NCBI GenBank assembly: GCA_964418325.1
Contig: CAYQLC010000026.1
Coordinates: 1-19,475 of the forward strand
DNA: 19,475 nt
Source: IMCC26077 sp964418325
GTDB lineage: Bacteria; Actinomycetota; Actinomycetes; Nanopelagicales; Nanopelagicaceae
Reading direction: 5' to 3'
Below are positions 5,983-14,001 of the stretch, piece after piece; positions within the stretch are counted from its first letter, which is position 1; the number at the start of each line of letters is the position of its first letter. The notes below the pieces were generated by a model that searched no databases, had not been told where the DNA came from, and saw only the letters and a program-made list of their open reading frames with translations. Made by a program: the position numbers and the translations under genes.

Positions 5983-7997
5983 TACTTCCTCCGGGTGGCT
6001 AAAAGGCTCTGCACTCTCGCTAAGACCTGTTCGGCAATTGTCTCAATGGTTTCAGTTGCGTCAATGACAAGGTAGCGCTCTGGGGAGAAAGCGGCTAACT
6101 CCAAGAAGGTCGCCCGCACTCGTTCATGAAAGACCAATGGCTCGCTCTCTAACCGGTCTCGATCGGCAAAGCGAGTAAACGCAGTCTCGGCTGGTACGTC
6201 AAGGAGCACGGTGAGCGAGGGGGTCAGATTATCGGTAGCCCAACGCGAGATTCGAGCAATCTCTTGTGGTGCAAGCACCCGGCCGCCGCCTTGATAGGCA
6301 ATTGATGAATCCATGTAACGGTCGCTAATGACAATCGCACCATCCAGAAGCGCTGGCTTAACTACGCTCTCGACGTGATGTGCGCGATCGGCTGCGTAGA
6401 GCAAAGCTTCACTTCGAGGCGCAATGGTTCCGGTCTCATTACTTAACAAGATCTCTCGCAACTTCTTTCCCAGTTCGGTGCCGCCTGGTTCACGCGTGAC
6501 AACTACTTTCTCACCAAGTTTTTCGAGCGCTTGGCGAAGATGTTCAACTTGAGTCGACTTGCCTGCGCCTTCGCCGCCTTCGAAAACAATAAAAAATCCG
6601 CTTGCAGCAAAATTGCTACGTACACCAAGTTCTCCACGAAGGGCAGCGGCAATATCGCTAAAGATCGAGATTCCTTTTCGATCATCCATATGACGGAACG
6701 AGATGATGCCTACGCTGCTGGCAATAATGCCGGCAATCAGAAGCGTTACAGAAGCGCCGTTGTACTCCAAAACATTCTCACGGAACCGATAAGTATGTTC
6801 GCCAATCGCAGCAGCGATTACCGGTGCAATCGCAAGAACGGCGACAAGTGTGATGCGAATGAGTGATTGGACGAAGGCAAAGGTGCGACCGCGCTTTGCA
6901 TCTTCTACTTCAAGTCCGAGCATCGTGAATCCTGAAACCCAACCGATACCAGCAAAAAATCCGAGGATGGTCACAATCAAGATTGCAAGAACAAGGTTAG
7001 AAATGAGCGCAAGAATGGAAAGCATGATGCCGGACATCGCTAGCGATGCGCCAAATAATCTCTTACGCGAGAATTGCGCAAATATCTTCGGCCCGAATGC
7101 GATTCCTAACGCCAGTCCAGTAAAGACCGCTCCAAAGAGAATTCCATAAGCAGCCTCACCACCGCCAAGATCACCGACAAATGTTCGCGCCAATCCGATA
7201 ACAGCTCCCGCCGCAACGAATGCGCCCAACATGCCAAGGACTAGACCGCGGATGTTCTTAGATTTACCGACGAACTTCCAGCCATCCCAGAGCGAACGGA
7301 AGATACCCACTTGTTGCTCGCTCTTTTCTGCAGAACCACGCGGCAACTCGATTCGCGCAATAACCAACGCGCTGTATAAAAAGCTCAAAGCATTGATATA
7401 TAGCGCCATATCAACTGGATTGCTCTTAAAGAATGAGATGCCAGTAGCGAGCGCTGAGTTAAAGACTGCAAGGAAGGTAAAGAGCAGCGCTGCAATTGGT
7501 GCAGTGCCGTAGCCTGCAAGCAGGCTTACTTGATTAGCGCTCTCAAGATGATGCCGTGGCACAAGATTTGGCACCGAAGCTTCTTTTGCTGGAGACCAGA
7601 AGAGCGTGATTGATTCAATCAATATTGTCGCGATATACAACCAAAGCAAGCTGCCCACAATTGGGATAGTTGCGAAGATGACTCCGCGTAATATGTCACA
7701 GACAATCATCGTCCGTTTACGATCGAAACGATCAGCAATCACACCAGCTAATGGGCCAAGAATCACCGAGGGAAGTAAGCGGAAGATAAAGACACCTGCG
7801 ATAGCGAAGTTCGCTTTTGCATAATCTCCACCAGCTAATTGCTGCGCAAGTGCGGTTGTCGCTAGTAGGCCGAGCCAATCACCTAAACTCGAAAAAGCCA
7901 TCGATTGCCATAGCTTGCGAAATGGTTTAATCGCAAGCACACCTCGAATATCGCCCCGGATATCACCCCGAATATCAGCTTGAAGTGTTGGCTCCAT
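5982..7997 (-). CDS. tmk: MFS transporter-like membrane domain fused to thymidylate kinase (dTMP kinase)
   Basis: This 671-residue fusion has two parts. Residues about 25-435 form a multi-spanning major-facilitator-like membrane domain, with loop motif GVIADRFDRKRTMIV (about 85-99) and many hydrophobic helices. Residues about 467-671 are a complete dTMP kinase, which phosphorylates dTMP to dTDP for DNA synthesis. The kinase shows P-loop EGGEGAGKST (473-482), TREPGGTELG (501-510), the DRY motif in SDRYMDSSIAYQGGGR (558-573) and a LID region DRDRLESEP (612-620). Similar long fusions are known in Actinobacteria such as Streptomyces; the transported substrate, if any, is unknown. It lies nine bases after the topA stop and overlaps holB by one base. 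No strong ribosome site precedes the ATG at 7997, and three Asp-Ile-Arg-Gly repeats follow it, so the true start could be slightly downstream, for example a GTG near residue 20. Confidence 0.93.
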   Translation of the reverse strand: MEPTLQADIRGDIRGDIRGVLAIKPFRKLWQSMAFSSLGDWLGLLATTALAQQLAGGDYAKANFAIAGVFIFRLLPSVILGPLAGVIADRFDRKRTMIVCDILRGVIFATIPIVGSLLWLYIATILIESITLFWSPAKEASVPNLVPRHHLESANQVSLLAGYGTAPIAALLFTFLAVFNSALATGISFFKSNPVDMALYINALSFLYSALVIARIELPRGSAEKSEQQVGIFRSLWDGWKFVGKSKNIRGLVLGMLGAFVAAGAVIGLARTFVGDLGGGEAAYGILFGAVFTGLALGIAFGPKIFAQFSRKRLFGASLAMSGIMLSILALISNLVLAILIVTILGFFAGIGWVSGFTMLGLEVEDAKRGRTFAFVQSLIRITLVAVLAIAPVIAAAIGEHTYRFRENVLEYNGASVTLLIAGIIASSVGIISFRHMDDRKGISIFSDIAAALRGELGVRSNFAASGFFIVFEGGEGAGKSTQVEHLRQALEKLGEKVVVTREPGGTELGKKLREILLSNETGTIAPRSEALLYAADRAHHVESVVKPALLDGAIVISDRYMDSSIAYQGGGRVLAPQEIARISRWATDNLTPSLTVLLDVPAETAFTRFADRDRLESEPLVFHERVRATFLELAAFSPERYLVIDATETIETIAEQVLARVQSLLATRRK
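7941..7976 (-). repeat. Three 12-bp in-frame tandem repeats encoding Asp-Ile-Arg-Gly
   Basis: On the minus strand three near-identical dodecamers (GATATTCGGGGT, GATATCCGGGGC, GATATTCGAGGT) encode DIRG three times at residues 8-19 of the MFS-kinase fusion. The differences are silent. If the annotated start is right this is a short repeated cytosolic tail before the first membrane segment; otherwise it is leader DNA. Confidence 0.8.
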
Positions 7998-8006
7998 GGG
8001 AAAAGC

Positions 8007-10586
8007 CTAGTCTTGGGTCGCGCGGGCGCGCTTTTCTGCAAGTAACTCCATGCCGCGCTCCAGGGTGAGGAGCTCGACGATATCGCCACGGCGTAAGGTC
8101 GCATTGGTCTCACCATCAGTGACATACATGCCAAATTTGCCATCTTTGACCACAATTGCTTTTCCAGTTACTGGATCTGGACCAAGATCTTTCACTGGCC
8201 CCTTTGCCACACCTCGACCGCGTCGTTTTGGTTGCGCATAAAGTTCTAACGCCTCTTCTAATGTGCAGGTAAAAATCTGATCTTCACCTGCTAATTGGCG
8301 TGAATCTTTACCTCGACGAAGGTATGGGCCATATGGACCATTCTGTGCAGTGATCTCTTCATTGGTATTTGGGTCAACGCCGACAACTCGAGGAAGCGAG
8401 AAGAGTTTGAGGGCATCGTCATAGGTAACCGTGTCTAAAGACATCGTTGAGAAGAGTGATGCGGTGCGCGGCTTTGGCGCTTTCCCTTTTACCTTCGGCG
8501 TATCTTCTGGCAAAACTTCAACAATGTATGGTCCAAAGCGACCAGTCTTAGCAACTAAAGGTAGACCGCTCTCGGGATGTGTTCCTAATTGACGCTCCCC
8601 TGATGGACGAGCAAAGAGTTCGTGGGCTTTAGCAAGAGTTAGCTCATCGGGAGCAAGATCCTCGGGGATATTTGCGATGACGCGATCATCGCCCTCACCC
8701 TTTTGCAGGTAAGCACCATAGCGACCAACGCGAATCTCGATGCCATCACCAAGATTCATTGTGTTTACTTCTCGTGCATCGATTGCGCCCAAGTCATCGG
8801 TCATCTCTGCAAGGCCTGGAATACCATCGTGGCCGAAGAAGAAGCGTTTTAACCAAGCAACGCGATTCTCTTCTCCAAGGGCGATCTTGTCGAGATCTTC
8901 TTCCATACTTGCAGTGAAGTCATAGTCAATCAATCTTGGAAAATGTTGCTCAAGAAGTCCAGTGACGGAGAATGCCAAGAAAGTTGGCACTAAGGCGCGA
9001 CCACGTTTTGCGACATAACCCCGATCTTGAATGGTTTGAATGGTGCTAGCAAAGGTTGATGGACGACCCACGCCGAGCTCTTCTAACTTCTTCACTAGCG
9101 ATGGTTCGGTATAGCGAGCTGGTGGCTTGGTTTGATGGCCTTCACCAACAAAGCGCGTCACCGCCATCACATCGCCTTGTTTCATCGGTGGCAAGCGCAT
9201 CTCGACCTCTTCATCAAGGTCAACGCTCTTCTCATCGACTACCTCTTCATACGCTGCTAAATACCCAGGAAAGGTAACTACCGATCCATTAGCCCTGAAA
9301 CCAGCGATTTTCCCCGCTTTAGTCTTGGTTTCGAGATCCACGCGCATCTGCATCTTCTTAGCATCGGCCATCTGTGATGCGATGGTCCGTTTCCAAATCA
9401 AGTCGTAGAGTGCAAACTCTTCGCGAGTTAACTCTTTCGCTAGTTCACCAGGAGTCTTAAAGACATCACCGGCTGGGCGAATTGCTTCGTGCGCCTCTTG
9501 CGCATTCTTCGTCTTCCCGGTGTAAACCCGGGGAGTATCTGGAAGATAATCCGCACCATAGAGCGCCTTGACTGCGGTGCGCGCTGATTCAATAGCTGAT
9601 GGCGCTAACGTCACCGAGTCGGTACGCATATACGTGATGTACCCATTCTCATAGAGCCGTTGTGCAACGCGCATAGTCAACTGCGCGCCCCAACCTAAGC
9701 GACTACCAGCATCTTGCTGCATTGTTGACGTTGTGAATGGCGCTTTAGGTTTCTCACTACGTGGTGATTCTTCCGTAGACTTAACAGTTAATTCGCATCC
9801 TTCGAGAGAGTCAACGAGCGCAAGCGCTTCGCTCTCTTTGAGCCATATAGAGGAAGACTTATCTTTAACTTTTCCATTCGCATCAAAATCACTGGAGGCA
9901 GCAAGTTTTGCGCCATCAAGAGTAAGTAAGCGAGCATTGAAACCGAGCGCGCAATGGGCAGTGATATCCCACCAATCTGAAGGCACGAAAGCTTGTCGCT
10001 CACGCTCTCGCTCAACTACAAGGCGCATCGCAATCGATTGCACCCGACCAGCAGAGATGCGCGGCATTACTTTTTTCCACAAAACGGGTGAGAGGCGATA
10101 TCCATAAAGGCGATCGAGGATGCGACGAGTCTCTTGCGCATCAACTAGACGTTGATCTAATTCGCGAGTGTCATTTGCCGCAGCGAGAATTGCATCTTTA
10201 GTGATCTCATGAAAAACCATGCGACGAACTGGCACCTTGGGTTTGAGAATCTCTAATAGGTGCCAGGCAATCGCTTCACCTTCACGATCTTCATCTGTTG
10301 CTAGAAATAACTCATCAGCATCTTTAAGGAGCGCTTTGAGCTCAGAGACTTTCTTCTTCTTATCAGGGTTGATGACATATAACGGCTCAAAATCCTTATC
10401 GACGTTAACGCCCTCTTTAGCCCACTTTTCTTTCTTAACATCGGCAGGTATATCTGCCGCACGCTGTGGTAAATCGCGAATGTGGCCGAGGCTAGCCTCG
10501 ACCACATAATCGCTACCTAAAAATGAGCCAATTTTCTTGGCTTTTGCTGGAGACTCAACGATGACAAGTGTTTTCTTCTTAGCCAC
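8007..10586 (-). CDS. topA: DNA topoisomerase I (type IA)
   Basis: This is an 859-residue type IA topoisomerase that relaxes negative supercoils by passing one strand through a transient 5'-phosphotyrosine break. The Toprim domain carries Glu11 (VESPAKAKKIG) and the acidic cluster TDEDREGEAIAWH with Asp98, Asp100 and Glu102. The active tyrosine is Tyr319 in GYITYMRTDS. The C-terminus (about 590-850) contains four Topo_C repeats, recognisable by GRYGAYLQKGE, GRFGPYIVEV, NGPYGPYLRRGK and DGKFGMYVTDGE. There are no zinc-binding cysteine fingers, as is usual in Actinobacteria, and no long lysine-rich tail, making it somewhat shorter than mycobacterial TopA. The start is a GTG encoding MAKKKTLVIVESP, with GGGG seven bases upstream. 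It is preceded by hppA on the same strand, 58 bases away, and heads the tmk-holB-hydrolase series. Confidence 0.98.
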   Translation of the reverse strand: MAKKKTLVIVESPAKAKKIGSFLGSDYVVEASLGHIRDLPQRAADIPADVKKEKWAKEGVNVDKDFEPLYVINPDKKKKVSELKALLKDADELFLATDEDREGEAIAWHLLEILKPKVPVRRMVFHEITKDAILAAANDTRELDQRLVDAQETRRILDRLYGYRLSPVLWKKVMPRISAGRVQSIAMRLVVERERERQAFVPSDWWDITAHCALGFNARLLTLDGAKLAASSDFDANGKVKDKSSSIWLKESEALALVDSLEGCELTVKSTEESPRSEKPKAPFTTSTMQQDAGSRLGWGAQLTMRVAQRLYENGYITYMRTDSVTLAPSAIESARTAVKALYGADYLPDTPRVYTGKTKNAQEAHEAIRPAGDVFKTPGELAKELTREEFALYDLIWKRTIASQMADAKKMQMRVDLETKTKAGKIAGFRANGSVVTFPGYLAAYEEVVDEKSVDLDEEVEMRLPPMKQGDVMAVTRFVGEGHQTKPPARYTEPSLVKKLEELGVGRPSTFASTIQTIQDRGYVAKRGRALVPTFLAFSVTGLLEQHFPRLIDYDFTASMEEDLDKIALGEENRVAWLKRFFFGHDGIPGLAEMTDDLGAIDAREVNTMNLGDGIEIRVGRYGAYLQKGEGDDRVIANIPEDLAPDELTLAKAHELFARPSGERQLGTHPESGLPLVAKTGRFGPYIVEVLPEDTPKVKGKAPKPRTASLFSTMSLDTVTYDDALKLFSLPRVVGVDPNTNEEITAQNGPYGPYLRRGKDSRQLAGEDQIFTCTLEEALELYAQPKRRGRGVAKGPVKDLGPDPVTGKAIVVKDGKFGMYVTDGETNATLRRGDIVELLTLERGMELLAEKRARATQD

Positions 10587-10620
10587 GTTTACCCCGTTTT
10601 CTTCCCTGACTCGAACTATT

Positions 10621-10642
10621 AACTCTTACTTACGTGAGAGTT
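10621..10642 (-). terminator. Hairpin between hppA and topA, possible weak terminator or attenuator
   Basis: Two bases after the hppA stop, the minus strand reads AACTCTCAC-GTAA-GTAAGAGTT, a nine-pair stem with one G-T wobble and a four-base loop. It is A/T-rich and is followed only by AATAGTT rather than a clear T run, so termination is likely to be partial. It could tune read-through from hppA into topA. Confidence 0.4.
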
Positions 10643-10644
10643 AT

Positions 10645-12903
10645 TTATGCGAGCGCAGTTGCCTTTCGGCGGCTACGCACGAGCGAGAAGATGATGATTG
10701 CCAGCGCAGCGAGTGCGATGCCAATGCGCGTTCCATCTTGCTCATCAAGTGTGAGAGCCACGATTGCTGGAGTGACAAGAAGACCGACCAAGTTCATTAC
10801 CTTGATCAATGGGTTGATTGCTGGACCTGCGGTGTCTTTGAATGGATCACCGACGGTGTCACCGATAACGGTTGCCGCGTGCGCTGGTGAACCCTTGCCG
10901 CCATAAACGCCATCTTCAACCATCTTCTTTGCGTTATCCCATGCGCCACCTGAGTTAGCGAGGAATACCGCCATCAAGGTTCCCGTTCCGATTGCGCCGG
11001 CAAGGTATGCACCGAGTGCTCCTACGCCAAGACCGAAACCAACTGAGATTGGTGCGAGCACTGCCAAGAGACCTGGCGTTGCAAGCTCACGGAGTGAGTC
11101 GCGAGTACAGATATCGACAACGCGACCGTACTCAGGCTTCTCAGTTCCATTCATGATTCCCGGGTGGAGCTTGAACTGGTTACGAACTTCCATAACCACT
11201 GCACCAGCAGCGCGCGATACCGCGTTGACAGCAAGGCCAGAGAAGAGGAATACCACTGCAGCGCCGATGATCAAACCAACGAGGTTACGTGGATCTGCGA
11301 CGTCAAGGATTCCAGAGAACTCCACGCCAAGGTTGGCAAGAGCCTTGCCACTATCTTCCACAGCATGCTTGATTGCATCGGTGAAGGAACCAAAGAGCGC
11401 TGTTGCTGCTAGTACTGCTGTAGCAATTGCGATTCCCTTGGTGATTGCCTTCGTGGTGTTACCGACGGCATCGAGTGAGGTAAGAATCTTCGCACCTTCG
11501 CCATGTACATCGCCTGACATCTCGGCGATACCTTGTGCGTTATCTGAAATAGGTCCGAAGGTATCCATCGCAACGATGACACCCACTGTGGTGAGCAAGC
11601 CGCAACCGGCGAGCGCAACAGCAAGAAGTGAAAGTACGACGATTCCGCCACCAAGTAGGTAAGCGCCGAACACACCAGCGGCGATCAAAAGCGCTGAATA
11701 AACAGCAGATTCGAAGCCAACTGAGATACCGGCGAGGATTACCGTTGCAGCGCCAGTCTGTGATGATGCAGCGACGTCGTTAACTGGGCGACGACCAACT
11801 TCGGTGAAGAATCCGGTGAGCAGTTGAATTGCTGCAGCAAGAACGATTCCGATCAGTACCGCACCAAGTGCGAGGGTGCGTGGGCTACCGCTAGCGCCAG
11901 CAATCTCTTGTGAGACATTGGCAAATTGTGAGTAGCTGCTTGGTAGATAGATAAATGTTGCAAAGGCAACCAAGATCGCGCTGACAATTGCAGACATGAA
12001 GAATGATCGGTTGATTGCATTCATTGCATTCTTATCGCTTGGACGTAGGCGAGTAAGGAAGATGCCAAGAACAGCGGTGAGCACACCGATTGCTGGAACG
12101 ATAAGTGGGAAGATCAATCCGCTATCACCAAAGCCTGCGCGGCCAAGGATTAGCGCTGCCACCAAAGTCACTGCATAGGACTCGAAGAGATCTGCGGCCA
12201 TACCAGCGCAGTCACCAACGTTATCGCCAACGTTATCTGCGATAGTTGCGGCATTGCGCGGATCATCCTCTGGAATTCCCTGTTCAACTTTTCCAACTAG
12301 GTCGGCTCCGACATCTGCTGCCTTGGTGAAGATACCGCCACCAACGCGCATAAACATCGCAAGCATCGCAGCGCCGAAACCAAATCCTTCGAGAACTGCT
12401 GGTGCATCTGCCTTGTAAAGAACTACAACAAGTGCAGCGCCAGCAAGTCCAAGACCAACGGTCAACATACCGACAACGCCACCAGTGCGGAATGCGATTT
12501 GAACAGAGCGCTCAGCGCTTCCGGAACGCGCAGCTTCAGCGACGCGGACGTTTGCGCGAACTGCCAACCACATTCCTTGATAACCAACGAATGCAGAGAA
12601 GGCTGCACCAACAAGGAAGAAGACTGAGCGACCGATACGTACATCACTCTCTCCTGGTAGCGCGAAAAGTACGAAGAAAACAATCGCTACGAAAATTGCT
12701 AGCGTGCGAAATTGCCGCGCAAGATATGCAGCAGCGCCCTCTTGGACCGCCTCAGCGATCTCTTTCATCTTCGCAGTTCCCTCGCTAGCAGCAAGGACTC
12801 GAGCGCGAAGACCGAAGGCCACGGCTAGGGCTGCGATGGCGATCGCAAGGACTACGTAGGCAAGGGTCAGGTTTGAGCCGGCCACTTGTACGGTGGAAGT
12901 CAT
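10645..12903 (-). CDS. hppA: Membrane-bound proton-translocating pyrophosphatase (K+-independent type)
   Basis: This 752-residue integral membrane pump couples hydrolysis of pyrophosphate to proton export. The whole protein is built of hydrophobic helices, about 16 in this family. The substrate-binding signature is DVGADLVGKVEQGIPEDDPRN followed by DNVGDNVGDCAG (about 197-234), and later conserved loops include TEVGRRPVNDVA (367-378), MDTFGPISDNAQGIAEM and GNTTKAITKG (481-490). Lys485 and Thr488 in that last segment mark the K+-independent subfamily, which pumps H+ and not Na+. The ATG at 12903 follows AAGGAG at five bases, a strong ribosome site. The neighbours topA, tmk, holB and acs release or depend on pyrophosphate-producing reactions, which gives a plausible energetic link. 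A palindrome-rich spacer upstream may hold its regulatory site. Confidence 0.97.
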   Translation of the reverse strand: MTSTVQVAGSNLTLAYVVLAIAIAALAVAFGLRARVLAASEGTAKMKEIAEAVQEGAAAYLARQFRTLAIFVAIVFFVLFALPGESDVRIGRSVFFLVGAAFSAFVGYQGMWLAVRANVRVAEAARSGSAERSVQIAFRTGGVVGMLTVGLGLAGAALVVVLYKADAPAVLEGFGFGAAMLAMFMRVGGGIFTKAADVGADLVGKVEQGIPEDDPRNAATIADNVGDNVGDCAGMAADLFESYAVTLVAALILGRAGFGDSGLIFPLIVPAIGVLTAVLGIFLTRLRPSDKNAMNAINRSFFMSAIVSAILVAFATFIYLPSSYSQFANVSQEIAGASGSPRTLALGAVLIGIVLAAAIQLLTGFFTEVGRRPVNDVAASSQTGAATVILAGISVGFESAVYSALLIAAGVFGAYLLGGGIVVLSLLAVALAGCGLLTTVGVIVAMDTFGPISDNAQGIAEMSGDVHGEGAKILTSLDAVGNTTKAITKGIAIATAVLAATALFGSFTDAIKHAVEDSGKALANLGVEFSGILDVADPRNLVGLIIGAAVVFLFSGLAVNAVSRAAGAVVMEVRNQFKLHPGIMNGTEKPEYGRVVDICTRDSLRELATPGLLAVLAPISVGFGLGVGALGAYLAGAIGTGTLMAVFLANSGGAWDNAKKMVEDGVYGGKGSPAHAATVIGDTVGDPFKDTAGPAINPLIKVMNLVGLLVTPAIVALTLDEQDGTRIGIALAALAIIIFSLVRSRRKATALA

Positions 12904-12908
12904 AGGTA

Positions 12909-12914
12909 CTCCTT
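12909..12914 (-). promoter_or_regulatory. Ribosome binding site of hppA
   Basis: AAGGAG on the minus strand, five bases before the ATG at 12903. It fixes the start against other in-frame candidates and is stronger than most sites in this window. Confidence 0.8.
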
Positions 12915-12962
12915 ATTTACTCCATGGCGATGACCGGTAGCGGCCATCTATGGGGTGCGGAC

Positions 12963-12979
12963 AGAAACGTTTCTAGAAA
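12963..12979. promoter_or_regulatory. Overlapping palindromes upstream of hppA (candidate operator)
   Basis: A perfect 12-bp palindrome, AGAAACGTTTCT (12963-12974), overlaps a perfect 10-bp palindrome, TTTCTAGAAA (12970-12979). They lie 60-76 bases upstream of the hppA start in the spacer after the pilus genes. Together they repeat the half-site AGAAA in alternating orientation, as expected for a dimeric regulator. The binding protein is unknown. Confidence 0.45.
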
Positions 12980-13049
12980 GAGTGTAAGGCGAGAAGTGGG
13001 TGAGATTGGAATCGCCTTCGCCATAGGCGCACCTTCGGGGCGCTCCGGG

Positions 13050-13379
13050 CTACTCGAAACCACCCAGGACGCCCCGCCAGCCCACGCCAATCGAGGGCGT
13101 CCGCTCCCCCTGTAAATGAATCTCGCCCCCGCCAAATTGGCAGGTTATCGCCGAATCTCGGGTGGCGATGGCGCAGGCAAGGGCGCCCTGGCCTCCGGCT
13201 CGCTCCATCGCCACCAAACCCAGCGCCTCAATTTTTCGCACCTCGGCGCGCCGCGCAGATATCTGCCCGATTCCGATCGCTCCCAGAGCGCTCACACCTA
13301 TTAATAGGAGGGCGAAGATCAGCATCAAAAGCGAGGTACCGCCCCGTTCTGGGTGCGCGTCTGAATCGCTCTGCCTCAC
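13050..13379 (-). CDS. Small TadE-like / Rv3654c-like membrane protein of the Tad cluster
   Basis: This 109-residue protein begins at a GTG that overlaps the TadE stop by four bases (GTGA). After a short charged start comes ERGGTSLLMLIFALLLIGVSALG-type hydrophobic sequence (about 12-38), one membrane helix, followed by a short extracytoplasmic part with two cysteines (ACAIA and ITCQF). This layout matches the small TadE-like proteins found last in actinobacterial tad clusters (Rv3654c type). The Gly-Gly before the helix resembles a prepilin cleavage site, but no Glu stands at +5, so processing is doubtful. It is likely a minor pilin or pilus assembly factor. The assignment rests mainly on position and architecture. 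Confidence 0.75.
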   Translation of the reverse strand: MRQSDSDAHPERGGTSLLMLIFALLLIGVSALGAIGIGQISARRAEVRKIEALGLVAMERAGGQGALACAIATRDSAITCQFGGGEIHLQGERTPSIGVGWRGVLGGFE

Positions 13380-13693
13380 AGAAACCCCTGAGCGCTCGCG
13401 CTCGCCGAATCATGGCGGACTATCACCGTAAACATGCCAGCATCACTGGCGCGATCTTCTTTGATGGTAAAGCGTGCGCCCGGAAGTGCTCTCTCTAACT
13501 CGCGAGAGATTGCAGCGCTACTTTCATCGCGCATTACTGCTTGAACTATTCCTTCGGCAAGAAAACGAAGTCGCTCATGGTGAATTGTTACACCCACGAA
13601 TTTCACACCAACCAAGGCAAGTGAAATAAGAAGTGGAAGTGCCACCACCAATTCAGCGGTAGCACTTCCTTGCTCGTTCGATCCTTCTCGCAC
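13376..13693 (-). CDS. TadE family pseudopilin
   Basis: This 105-residue protein starts at a GTG sharing one base with the pilin stop (TAGTG). The N-terminus carries a class III prepilin-like motif: Gly9, then SATAE with Glu14 at +5, then a hydrophobic helix (VVALPLLISLALVGVKFVG, about 15-33). This is the TadE form, in which a prepilin peptidase trims the leader before the minor pilin joins the Flp pilus or its base. The rest (about 34-105) is a small extracytoplasmic domain with no cysteines. No TadV/CpaA peptidase is encoded in the window. It is translationally coupled to both neighbours. Confidence 0.83.
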   Translation of the reverse strand: MREGSNEQGSATAELVVALPLLISLALVGVKFVGVTIHHERLRFLAEGIVQAVMRDESSAAISRELERALPGARFTIKEDRASDAGMFTVIVRHDSASASAQGFL

Positions 13694-13902
13694 TAGAAGA
13701 GAAAACTTGAGAGCGCTTTACGGAGTAATTCACCAATTAGTTGAGCGATACTCTCGGAACCAAGGAGTTTGTAGAGCACTCCAGCAAAACCACAAGCCGC
13801 AACGGTAGTAACTGCATACTCTGCTGTTGCAATACCTAACTCGCTAGATATTTTGCGATGCTTATTGATGATGGTATTCAATGTACTTTTAAGAACTTTC
13901 AT
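13693..13902 (-). CDS. DUF4244 family Flp-like pilin subunit
   Basis: This small protein has 69 residues when started at the ATG at 13902, which has AAGGA five bases upstream; an in-frame start at 13959 lacks such a site. The segment ELGIATAEYAVTTVAACGFA (21-40) shows the Flp prepilin pattern: Gly23 followed by five residues ending in Glu28-Tyr29, then a hydrophobic helix. Cleavage after Gly23 would give a mature pilin of about 46 residues, the size of a Flp major pilin. The position between TadC and TadE matches the DUF4244 proteins of actinobacterial tad clusters. It is the best candidate for the main pilus subunit here. A 99-base spacer upstream could carry its own promoter, which would fit the higher expression a structural subunit needs. 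Confidence 0.82.
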   Translation of the reverse strand: MKVLKSTLNTIINKHRKISSELGIATAEYAVTTVAACGFAGVLYKLLGSESIAQLIGELLRKALSSFLF

Positions 13903-14001
13903 GTATGTCCTTTCGATAAGAGATGTAAAGTTTTCAAATCTTCCTCTTATTGGCGACATAAAAAAGTCATAGGGCAGAAACTTGGGGAAAATTCTTTACT
14001 G
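13903..14001 (-). other. Spacer before the Flp-like pilin gene
   Basis: This is the only sizeable gap inside the Tad cluster (99 bases), and it is A/T-rich. On the minus strand it contains TTGAAA and several TA-rich hexamers and ends with the AAGGA ribosome site, so an extra promoter or an mRNA processing site for the pilin is plausible. No element is clear enough to fix. Confidence 0.35.

Larger units (their letters stand above)
12904..13049 (-). other. Intergenic spacer between the Tad cluster and hppA
   Basis: This 146-base non-coding stretch holds the hppA ribosome site, the overlapping palindromes and presumably the hppA promoter. Just after the last tad stop there is an imperfect GC-rich inverted repeat (around 13027-13045) with a GAA loop but no T tract. 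I see no convincing terminator and no small gene. Confidence 0.6.

Noticed and set aside
9733..10107. Plus-strand open frame of 124 codons opposite topA
   Set aside because: It is a shadow of the topA coding frame, with Ser/Arg-rich composition and nothing recognisable.
11153..11662. Plus-strand open frame of about 170 codons opposite hppA
   Set aside because: It lies wholly within the antisense of a certain gene, has low-complexity Ser/Arg/Thr/Pro composition typical of reverse-strand shadows, and has no ribosome site or family motif.
12402..12788. Plus-strand Gln/Arg-rich open frame opposite hppA
   Set aside because: The Gln/Arg richness arises from reverse reading of Ala/Val/Leu codons in the membrane protein; there is no independent support.
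13027..13045. GC-rich inverted repeat just after the last tad gene as a terminator
   Set aside because: The stem is short, has a mismatch and is not followed by a T run, so I do not call it a terminator.
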